Origin: CAYFFO01 sp964342485
GTDB lineage: Bacteria; Chloroflexota; Dehalococcoidia; Lucifugimonadales; CAJWER01
Direction of reading: 5' to 3'
DNA length: 39,780 bases
Assembly (NCBI GenBank): GCA_964342485.1
Contig: CAYFFO010000019.1
Location: forward strand, 1 to 39,780
Numbering within the stretch: position 1 is the first letter of the stretch; each line of letters begins with the position of its first letter. Positions 33,415-39,780 of this stretch are shown in pieces. A model generated the notes under the pieces. It worked only from the letters and a program-made list of their open reading frames with translations, made no database searches and was not told the origin of the DNA. The translations under genes were made by a program, and so were the position numbers.

Positions 33415-34929
33415 ATGGAAAATAATAATCGGGCAAAACAAATTGTAGATCGTTTTGGCGGTCAATCCTCATTGGCTGGAATGCTTGGGAAGAGACAGAG
33501 TACCGTTCAGCACTGGGTAAGGATTGGCAGAATACCTGCTCAATGGCATAAACCTCTATTGGAACTTGCACATGAAAAAGGTATTGGACTGGAGGCAAAA
33601 GATTTTGTACCAAGTGAAATCCCTGGTATAGAGTCTTCGGACGGAAAACTGGGTGTTTTGTTGGTAGGGTTAGGAGCAGTTTCCTCTACACTTATTGCTG
33701 GTGTAGAACATATTCGAAGAGGAACTGGAAAGCCAATTGGATCTCTAACCCAAATGTCTACTATAAGACTTGGCAAGAGGTCTGAAAACAGGACGCCTTT
33801 AATACGAGATTTCGTACCTTTATCTGAGCTTGATAACTTGGTGTTTGGGGCATGGGATCCAATTCCAGATAATGCTTACGAAGCAGCCTGCAAAAGTGGT
33901 GTTCTTGATAAGCATGAAGATCTGGATCCTATTTCAGATTTTTTGAAATCTATTGAACCCATGGCAGCTGTGTTTAATAGTGAATATGTGAAGCGGCTTC
34001 AAGGTTCTAATGTCAAAACATCTTCTAACCATCTAGAAGCAGTGGAGATGATTAGAGAAGATATCCGTCAATTCAAAATCAAAAATGGATGTGATAGGTT
34101 GGTCATGATATGGTGCGCATCTACCGAAAAATTCATTACAGAAACTGAGGCGCACCTGGACCTAGAAAATTTCCTTGGCGCATTAAAGGATAATGACGAA
34201 AATATTTCGCCATCAATGGTTTATGCATATGCAGCATTATTGGAAAAGATACCGTTTGCTAATGGAGCACCGAATTTAACGGTTGATATACCAGTGCTTG
34301 ATAAAATGGCTAGAGATGAAGGGGTGCCTATTTGTGGTAAAGACTTCAAGACAGGTCAAACATTGGTTAAGACGGTTATTGGACCTATGCTTAAGGCCAG
34401 AATGTTAGGCATGGAAGGCTGGTTTTCTACAAATATTTTGGGTAACAGGGATGGCGAAGTACTTGATCAGCCTGAAAATTTCAAGACGAAAGAAGAGTCT
34501 AAATTGGGAGTGCTTGAATATATTCTTCAACCGGATGTTTATCCCGATCTCTATTCTGATGCATATCATAAGGTTAGAATCAATTATTATCCACCACGTG
34601 GTGATGATAAAGAAGGATGGGACAACATAGATTTATTTGGCTGGCTAGGTCGGAGAATGCAGTTGAAGATTAACTTTCTTTGTTCAGATTCAATATTAGC
34701 AGCTCCGTTAGTACTTGATTTAATTTTGTTTCTTGATTTGGCTAAAAGATCCGGTATGTCGGGAATTCAAGAATGGCTATCTTTTTATTTCAAGAGCCCA
34801 CAACATTCTCCTTCGGTATATCCTGAACATGATTTATTTATACAGCAAACAAAGTTAAAAAATACGTTGAGATGGCTAATGGGTGAAGATCAAATCACAC
34901 ATCTTGGTATGGAATATTATCAAGAATAA
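33415..34929 (+). CDS. ino1: Helix-turn-helix / inositol-3-phosphate synthase fusion
   Basis: 504 residues. Residues 5-57 are a YdaS/Cro-like helix-turn-helix: IVDRFGGQSSLAGMLGK, then the recognition helix RQSTVQHWVRIGRIP. From residue 79 runs a complete myo-inositol-1-phosphate synthase (NAD_binding_5 plus Inos-1-P_synth). It has LGVLLVGLGAVSSTLIAGVE at the nucleotide site, GKPIGSLTQMSTIRLGKR, GKDFKTGQT with a catalytic Lys at 312, and GWFSTNILGNRDGEVL. It is closest in style to the enzymes I recall from Bacteroidetes. The enzyme isomerises glucose 6-phosphate to inositol 3-phosphate, the entry to inositol lipids and solutes. A promoter-overlapping palindrome lies directly upstream, so autoregulation is likely. 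The enzyme part is certain and the DNA-binding role is inferred. Confidence 0.92.
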   Translation: MENNNRAKQIVDRFGGQSSLAGMLGKRQSTVQHWVRIGRIPAQWHKPLLELAHEKGIGLEAKDFVPSEIPGIESSDGKLGVLLVGLGAVSSTLIAGVEHIRRGTGKPIGSLTQMSTIRLGKRSENRTPLIRDFVPLSELDNLVFGAWDPIPDNAYEAACKSGVLDKHEDLDPISDFLKSIEPMAAVFNSEYVKRLQGSNVKTSSNHLEAVEMIREDIRQFKIKNGCDRLVMIWCASTEKFITETEAHLDLENFLGALKDNDENISPSMVYAYAALLEKIPFANGAPNLTVDIPVLDKMARDEGVPICGKDFKTGQTLVKTVIGPMLKARMLGMEGWFSTNILGNRDGEVLDQPENFKTKEESKLGVLEYILQPDVYPDLYSDAYHKVRINYYPPRGDDKEGWDNIDLFGWLGRRMQLKINFLCSDSILAAPLVLDLILFLDLAKRSGMSGIQEWLSFYFKSPQHSPSVYPEHDLFIQQTKLKNTLRWLMGEDQITHLGMEYYQE

Positions 34930-34931
34930 TA

Positions 34932-34974
34932 AGTGTTATTTTCAAGATAGAATTTCTGATCATGAAAAATCACT
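34932..34974. terminator. Imperfect inverted repeat between convergent genes
   Basis: AGTGTTATTTTCA (34932-34944) and TGAAAAATCACT (34963-34974) pair with one or two mismatches, in the 47 bases between the convergent inositol-phosphate synthase and propeller genes. A weak candidate for transcript end. Confidence 0.3.
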
Positions 34975-34976
34975 GC

Positions 34977-36530
34977 TTATATACCTCTCGTACTAATATA
35001 GTTTGGTTGTTCTGTCCAGAACGAGTAAATTTCTGAGTTATATAATTTGAATTGTGCTCTGACTGGTTTTTCATTTGTAATCACGGATGTTCCTTGCCAA
35101 CTGACTTGAATATCGGTGTTATCCGATCTTACTGTGTCACAGTCTGATATTGAGAAGTTTGGTAATGGTTCTAGAGTGTCTGCGTCCAATATAGCGACAT
35201 CTAAAGTGCCGTTTTGTGTATTTGCATTAATCTTCAATTTACTTTTAGACACATAGAATGGTTTACTGATAATTTCACCATTCTGTTCTGCCTGTAAAGA
35301 AACAAATCCATCTAAACGTAACTTGGCTAGTTCTATAGCACCAAAATCCTTGAAGTAGGGACGGTATTTTGCAGGATAACTTTGAGCTACGCCTCTAAAA
35401 CGTGCGCCTTCATAGTAAACCCATATCTCGTCATCTTTTATAATTGGTGCTCCGCATACCACAACTTGACACGTGTCGTAATTTTTTCCATCCCATGGTT
35501 CAATTCCAAGAAAAATTGACCGGTCAGCTACACGTTTCCAGTGGTATAGATCCCGTGACATTGCTAGTTCAGTTTGGTTTAGTCCGCAATGGTTCATTTG
35601 TGGTAAATCTGGGCCTGCAGGGTTGAACAATAATGGAAAACCTATATAGATACCTTCGTATGTCATAAGAGGCATCATATATAGCTGGGCTATATAGTTA
35701 GTTTCAGAGTCGACGAAAGGAGGAGATAAATAATCAGGATTTTCAACAACACTTTCGATTCTATTTTTACGGTTTTCCATGTCTATTTCATCTGTATGCA
35801 AAATTAATTGAGGATCTGTCCAGTCCAAGAAATTTTCACTTGTTGATATCCATACCGACCTGCCCCATTCAGTCCTCTTTTTTACAGTAGCAACGAATTG
35901 ATTTTCTATATCGTCAAAAATCATTGAAGACGTATCTTCACTGTAAATTCCATCCAAATGCGGGAAGGACCATTTAAATCCGTCTGGTGAAATAGCTGGA
36001 TACCGACGCATGTTATCACCATCGCTGAATAGGGCTTTGTAGCGACGATTCGAATCCTCATCGTTATTGTCTCGTAAAATATGATGGAATCGTCTTTCTC
36101 CTATGTCAACAGGGTTTTTTTGACCTCGTCTTTTCAGGAAGTCTATTTTCGAATGATAGGCTAAATTGTTACTCCACGACCCCCGCCACTCGTAAAGTTC
36201 AAGTGAAGGATATTCCCAGTTGATTCCATCAACAGAAGTGGCATAGTGATAGTCTGCCCAAACCGCTTCACCTGGGCCCTGATAAGGAGCATCGTCATAA
36301 AATCCTGCATACCACCATTCCCAACGATTTATCTCGGGATTCCAATTTGGGCATGTGGAACTTTGTACCAGAGTTTGGTCTTTAGACCTGTCTGGTTGAA
36401 TGACTGGACCATGCTTTTTAGGTTGATGCAGTATCCTTCTTATCCCTTTGAGATTTTCAATCGCATGATCATCCAGAAAAAGCTGTTTGTATCTGGCAGG
36501 ATCAATTATTTCAAATTTAGGTGTTGGCAT
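34977..36530 (-). CDS. Five-bladed-propeller glycosidase-like protein, QLFLDD family, copy 3
   Basis: 517 residues. It starts ARYKQLFLDDHAIENLKGIRRILHQP and follows copy 1 (10916-12361) along its whole length, including NWNPEINRWEWWYAGFYDD, PSLELYEWRGSWSNN, TEWGRSVWISTSENFLDWTDPQLILHTDEIDMENRKNR, TYEGIYIGFPLLFNP and NQTELAMSRDLYHW. The C-terminal module ends VRAQFKLYNSEIYSFWTE. The close pair is separated by 23 kb and lies on opposite strands, so it is not a recent local tandem duplication. There is no signal peptide. It converges on the inositol-phosphate synthase and diverges from the medium-chain dehydrogenase. Confidence 0.75.
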   Translation of the reverse strand: MPTPKFEIIDPARYKQLFLDDHAIENLKGIRRILHQPKKHGPVIQPDRSKDQTLVQSSTCPNWNPEINRWEWWYAGFYDDAPYQGPGEAVWADYHYATSVDGINWEYPSLELYEWRGSWSNNLAYHSKIDFLKRRGQKNPVDIGERRFHHILRDNNDEDSNRRYKALFSDGDNMRRYPAISPDGFKWSFPHLDGIYSEDTSSMIFDDIENQFVATVKKRTEWGRSVWISTSENFLDWTDPQLILHTDEIDMENRKNRIESVVENPDYLSPPFVDSETNYIAQLYMMPLMTYEGIYIGFPLLFNPAGPDLPQMNHCGLNQTELAMSRDLYHWKRVADRSIFLGIEPWDGKNYDTCQVVVCGAPIIKDDEIWVYYEGARFRGVAQSYPAKYRPYFKDFGAIELAKLRLDGFVSLQAEQNGEIISKPFYVSKSKLKINANTQNGTLDVAILDADTLEPLPNFSISDCDTVRSDNTDIQVSWQGTSVITNEKPVRAQFKLYNSEIYSFWTEQPNYISTRGI

Positions 36531-36559
36531 AGTTATCCCTATAAATATCTCAAATAAAA

Positions 36560-36578
36560 AGATAGTTAAATACTATCT
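36560..36578. promoter_or_regulatory. 19-base palindrome upstream of propeller copy 3
   Basis: AGATAGT (36560-36566) and ACTATCT (36572-36578) are perfect inverted copies around TAAAT, 30 bases upstream of the minus-strand start at 36530, where an operator would sit. It could equally be chance in AT-rich DNA. Confidence 0.3.
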
Positions 36579-36766
36579 CATATATTTAATCTATATGTAA
36601 TCAACTATATTTATAGGGCTTTCAACTTTTGTTTTATATAGAATAAAGTATTGGAACAACATATTTTATAGGTTTAATCAGTTAAAAATGATTGGTGTTG
36701 ACATAACTAATTTTTTAAGTTTCCATGATGATATATTCTGGAATGGAATTTGTTAAGGAGAACATT

Positions 36767-37932
36767 ATGACTGTCAATGGCAGCAGACTTATCGCAGAAA
36801 ATAGACGTGTTGAGATAGAAGAATTTGANNNNNNNNNNNNNNNNNNNNNNNNNNNNNNNNNNNNNNNNNNNNNNNNNNNNNNNNNNNNNNNNNNNNNNNN
36901 NNNNNNNNNNNNNNNNNNNNNNNNNNNNTCAATGGCAGCAGACTTATCGCAGAAAATAGACGTGTTGAGATAGAAGAATTTGAGTACGATACACCTGGTA
37001 CAGGCCAGGTTCTAATACGTGTAAACAAAAGCCAAATTAGTGCTGGAAGTGAGAAAAATGGGATCGTAGGTGCCCCTAAGGATAAACGTTTCCCACTTGG
37101 GTATATTACTGTTGGAACGGTTTTGGAATCCGGTCAGGGGATGGAATCCTTCAAAGTTGGAGATAGGGTGTTTGCTTTTGGTAATCATGGAACGCACTGG
37201 GTAACTGAGACAGAAGAGCGTTTTGACGATCCTATTTACATCCAGCATATAACTAGGGATATCTCAGATGAACAGGCCGCAATGTCTAGGCTTGGTGATG
37301 TAGCATTACTTGCTATTAGAAAGGCAGAACTACAGATAGATGAGAAAGTAGCTGTATTTGGTGTAGGAGTGGTGGGACAACTCATTGTTTCTTTTGCACG
37401 GCTGTCTGGAGCGTATCCAATAATTGCAATTGATCTTGATAAATCCCGACTTGAATTAGCAAAAATAAGCGGAGCTACACATACTATTGATGCAGGTAGA
37501 GATGATGCGCCAGAAATAGTTAAAGAATTGACAAATGGAGGGGCACAGACAGTTATTCACGCTAACCGCGATCCAGATGTATTGGATGATTGTATGCGTG
37601 CGGCTGCCAATAGAGGTAAAGTAATTCTTGCAGGAAGTGCTCCTGGTAAAGCCAAGATAGGCCTTCAAGTAGATTTAATGCGCCGTAGTTTGGATATAAG
37701 AGGAGTCGGTGACCCCTATAGGTTACACCGGTATCACAGATTCAGTACCTATCCTTGGAGTCAAATGAGGGATAGGGAAGCAATTATGCGTATGATAGAA
37801 TCCGGTGATTTAGATGTAGACCATCTTATAAGTCATGTATCGAATCCAGAAGATGCGGGTGATTTATACCAACAAATTCTTGATGGCACCCAGGGTTGGA
37901 TGGGTATCTTCTTTGACTGGACAGTAGTGTAG
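36767..37932 (+). CDS. Medium-chain dehydrogenase/reductase (alcohol dehydrogenase-like), interrupted by a scaffold gap
   Basis: ATG 36767 has AAGGAG six bases upstream. Reading the 55-base copies beside the gap as one sequence restores a single frame of 336 residues; as written, the 155 extra bases shift the frame. The nucleotide site is VAVFGVGVVGQL (GxGxxG), followed by an acidic residue in IIAIDLDKSR, favouring NAD. The N-terminal region reads NKSQISAGSEK where zinc alcohol dehydrogenases have CGSD, and there is no four-Cys structural zinc lobe, so this is a zinc-free or altered-zinc subgroup. The C-terminus ends TQGWMGIFFDW. The substrate is unknown. TTGACA at 36698-36703 is a possible -35 box, but no good -10 box follows. 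Confidence 0.85.
36774..36828 (+). repeat. 55-base direct copy, left side of gap 2
   Basis: Identical to 36929-36983 across 55 bases with exactly 100 N between. It lies inside the start of the dehydrogenase gene. As with gap 1, this is an overlapping contig join, not a biological repeat. Confidence 0.9.
36929..36983 (+). repeat. 55-base direct copy, right side of gap 2
   Basis: The second copy of 36774-36828. Codons in this copy are in frame with the rest of the dehydrogenase through to its stop at 37932, which supports merging the two copies. Confidence 0.9.
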
Positions 37933-37953
37933 TTAAATTCAGCTTGGTAATTA

Positions 37954-38021
37954 TGCTTATCTTATTAAGAGTCAGAAAGATTGACAAACATTATTGTCAA
38001 AATAAAATATTAAGATAAGTA
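37954..38021. terminator. Nested inverted repeats between convergent genes
   Basis: CTTATCTTA (37956-37964, with two weaker outer pairs) pairs with TAAGATAAG (38011-38019). Inside the loop TTGACAA (37981-37987) pairs with TTGTCAA (37994-38000). The element fills the 129 bases between two convergent stops and may end transcription from both sides. The stems are AT-rich and there is no long T-run. Confidence 0.4.
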
Positions 38022-38061
38022 ATAATAATTGGCTTTGATGAGTTGGAATAAAGTCGTAATG

Positions 38062-39213
38062 CTATTGGTCTGGAGATGTGTTTTTAAACATATATTTTGC
38101 AACCTTTAACTTCTCAAATGAGAATCGGTTGACGCTAAATGGTTCAAGCTCGGAGCTATCTCCTGTAAGTATATATCGAGCTACCATAGTACCGGTTGCT
38201 GGGCTGCAAATTATCCCTGCATGGTCGTGACCTGTGGCAAGGGTAATCCCTTCCCAATCCGGTACCGGACCGAGTATAGGCATGTTGTCAGGTGAACCTG
38301 GTCTAATTCCAGCTGTGGCAGAAATAAATTCAGCGTTGTTCAATATAGGGAAAACACTTTTTGCATTGGATAGCATTTGTGAAATCCCATTGGTTGTAAT
38401 TTTTTGGTCGAATCGATTTTCTTCTCTAGTTGCGCCTACAATTATTGAGCCATCTAATTGCGGGACTACACTCTGTACTGTTGATTTAGGCAAGAAACCT
38501 GATTTCCGGATTAATATCCTCTGACCTTTAACCGGTCTTACAGGGATTGACTCTGGAATCCATTTGTTGTTAATACCACTCCATGCGCCTGTTGCAAGAA
38601 TCGTGTGATTAGCATGGTATGTTTCGTTCTTAGTCCTAACACCGATAACAGTTTTGCCTTGTATTGCCAAAGATGTTACTTCTTTATTTTCAAGAAACGT
38701 CGACCCGAGCTTGGAGGATACACTTGCTAATGCATTGACATAAGCTTTCCCGTTTATACTACCTTCTTTAGGAGAGAAAACTCCACCTATAGCTTTTTTG
38801 GTTATTTCTGGTTCTCGTTCAACGAGTTCTTTTTGGTCAAGCCAACGAATTCCTATGCCAAGTTCTCCCTGCCATGCAAGGTTGTTTTGTAGCATTTCGC
38901 ACAATTGCTCATCTAAAGCTACCTTGATAACTCCAGTTTGATGGAATTGAGGATCAAACCCTGCTTCTAATAGTTCTTCTGACAGAGATGGAAAGATTTC
39001 TAGGCTTTGCATACCGAGTTCAAAAAATGATTCAATAGTGTTGTCTAAATACCAGATTGGTCCTACTATGCCGACAGAAGCTCCGGATGCTCCTGAGGCC
39101 AAAGTGTTTTGTTCAAATACCAGGCATTCAACTCCATTTTTGGATAACTGGTAGGCAATTGAGCAACCAATCACCCCACCTCCGATAATTGCAACATCTG
39201 TTGTTTTTGACAT
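38062..39213 (-). CDS. FAD-dependent oxidoreductase, DAO family (glycine oxidase/ThiO-like)
   Basis: 383 residues. DVAIIGGGVIGCSIAYQLSKNG is the FAD-binding GxGxxG motif, followed by CLVFEQN and GASGASVG. The C-terminal part has SIIVGATREENRFDQKITT, ATAGIRPGSPDNMPILGPVP and ITLATGHDHAGIICSPATG, the layout of glycine oxidase and D-amino acid dehydrogenase relatives (PF01266). The GHDHAG turn replaces the more common GHFRNG, so the substrate may differ. The protein is cytoplasmic. It lies 54 bases downstream of a methyltransferase gene on the same strand and could be co-transcribed with it. A distant relative is at 4305-5510. Substrate unknown. Confidence 0.88.
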   Translation of the reverse strand: MSKTTDVAIIGGGVIGCSIAYQLSKNGVECLVFEQNTLASGASGASVGIVGPIWYLDNTIESFFELGMQSLEIFPSLSEELLEAGFDPQFHQTGVIKVALDEQLCEMLQNNLAWQGELGIGIRWLDQKELVEREPEITKKAIGGVFSPKEGSINGKAYVNALASVSSKLGSTFLENKEVTSLAIQGKTVIGVRTKNETYHANHTILATGAWSGINNKWIPESIPVRPVKGQRILIRKSGFLPKSTVQSVVPQLDGSIIVGATREENRFDQKITTNGISQMLSNAKSVFPILNNAEFISATAGIRPGSPDNMPILGPVPDWEGITLATGHDHAGIICSPATGTMVARYILTGDSSELEPFSVNRFSFEKLKVAKYMFKNTSPDQ

Positions 39214-39267
39214 TACATTACCTGTACATGACTTTTAGGTCAAAACTTTTCACGTATTTTTGCATAG

Positions 39268-39780
39268 TTATTTTAAACAATGATATATGAATGCCGGTAG
39301 AATGTTTCTCCATATGATTCTAGTCCGTTCTACTTTGCGGAATCGTTGATTAAGCAGTCGTTTAAATCTTATACCACTAGGTAAGATAAATCCTGTCGCA
39401 TATGCTATAGCTAGGAATGACCCATTTTCATCTAGTGAATCATAAATCGCTGACAATAGTTCAGATTGAGATTTTTGGTCAAGTGCAGCCCAGGGTATTC
39501 CTGATATTATACAGTCAGAACTTTCTTGGCCGTGTTTATTTAAAAAAAGTTTAAGATTGATAGCCGACGCATGGTGCACAGTTACAGATGGACAGTTGCG
39601 GACTGTTTCATTGACAAATTGCAGGTTGTTTTCTAGACAAAAAAACTCGGTTTCAGGAGAAATACGGGTTAATATTTCTTTAGTAAACGCTCCTGTTCCG
39701 GGCCCTAGTTCTACGACGCATCTTTTAGTATCTAGGTTGGCTTGCTCTGCAATTAATCGGGACACCCTTTTCGATGTTGC
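39268..39780 (-). CDS. SAM-dependent methyltransferase, phospholipid-methyltransferase-like (5' end cut off)
   Basis: The frame stays open to the right edge of the window. The GTG at 39765 is not necessarily the start, because ATSKR is encoded upstream of it and typical relatives begin about 30 residues earlier. VVELGPGTGAFTKEIL is the SAM-binding motif I, followed by acidic FCLENN. SGIPWAALDQKSQSELLSAIYDSL and SFLAIAYATGFILPSG, ending RIIWRNILPAFIYHCLK, match the PmtA-like group rather than rRNA dimethylases, although the two are related. Members methylate phosphatidylethanolamine or a similar small molecule. About 170 residues are visible. Confidence 0.82.
   Translation of the reverse strand, partial: ATSKRVSRLIAEQANLDTKRCVVELGPGTGAFTKEILTRISPETEFFCLENNLQFVNETVRNCPSVTVHHASAINLKLFLNKHGQESSDCIISGIPWAALDQKSQSELLSAIYDSLDENGSFLAIAYATGFILPSGIRFKRLLNQRFRKVERTRIIWRNILPAFIYHCLK

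Noticed and set aside
36725..36973. Open frame running through the N-run near the dehydrogenase start
   Set aside because: It reads across unknown bases; after merging the 55-base copies the real frame continues into the dehydrogenase.

Overview
The window is 39,780 bases of AT-rich bacterial DNA. It is protein-coding almost throughout and holds 35 supported genes, two of them cut by the window edges. I saw no tRNA, rRNA, CRISPR array, insertion sequence or phage gene. The gene content suggests a free-living, probably marine heterotroph: a nickel superoxide dismutase, several Gfo/Idh/MocA oxidoreductases, DadA-type FAD oxidoreductases, five-bladed-propeller glycosidase-like proteins, ThuA, a DSQQPG-type dipeptidase and a DUF1802 protein. 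This mix would fit a SAR202-like Chloroflexota genome. That assignment is inference; nothing here proves it. Two runs of exactly 100 N mark scaffold joins. Each is flanked by identical 55-base copies, so both look like overlapping contig ends rather than missing DNA.

Layout. 1-5.5 kb: the end of a zinc-ribbon/acyltransferase-3 membrane protein, a cupredoxin-fold lipoprotein, an all-helical toroid protein and an FAD oxidoreductase. 5.6-9.5 kb: a large membrane protein with internal repeats, a Gfo/Idh/MocA oxidoreductase and a Bax-inhibitor-1 homologue. 9.6-13.3 kb: a sialidase-fold protein, the first QLFLDD-type propeller protein and a GH43/GH130-like protein. 13.6-16.3 kb: a hemerythrin-like protein and an ABC-2 exporter pair. 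16.4-19.6 kb: ThuA, a dihydroorotase-like amidohydrolase and a Gfo/Idh/MocA protein, co-directional. 19.7-25.7 kb: a six-gene minus-strand run of lactonase, HExxH membrane protein, 3-hydroxyacyl-CoA-type dehydrogenase, VOC protein and two Gfo/Idh/MocA proteins, one of them degenerate. 25.9-29.7 kb: an Ldh_2 dehydrogenase, EVE protein, DUF1802 protein, Ni-SOD and a plastocyanin-like lipoprotein. 29.7-36.5 kb: amidohydrolase_2, dipeptidase, the second propeller paralogue, an HTH-fused inositol-3-phosphate synthase and the third propeller paralogue. 36.7-39.8 kb: a medium-chain dehydrogenase split by a gap, a second DAO-type oxidoreductase and the end of a phospholipid-methyltransferase-like gene.

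How the genes work together. Most belong to broad families that oxidise, hydrolyse or isomerise sugars, sugar acids and related small molecules (NAD(P) and FAD dehydrogenases, lactonase, amidohydrolases, propeller glycosidase-like proteins). They sit in small operons with many divergent and convergent neighbours, which resembles a dispersed catabolic repertoire rather than one pathway. Oxidative-stress and metal functions (Ni-SOD, cupredoxins, hemerythrin-like) are interspersed.

The strongest candidate for something new is at 33.4-34.9 kb. There a myo-inositol-1-phosphate synthase carries an N-terminal helix-turn-helix. A near-perfect 29-base palindrome, overlapping a consensus -35 box, ends 4 bases before its start codon. 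Together these suggest an enzyme that is its own transcriptional regulator, possibly from a leaderless mRNA.
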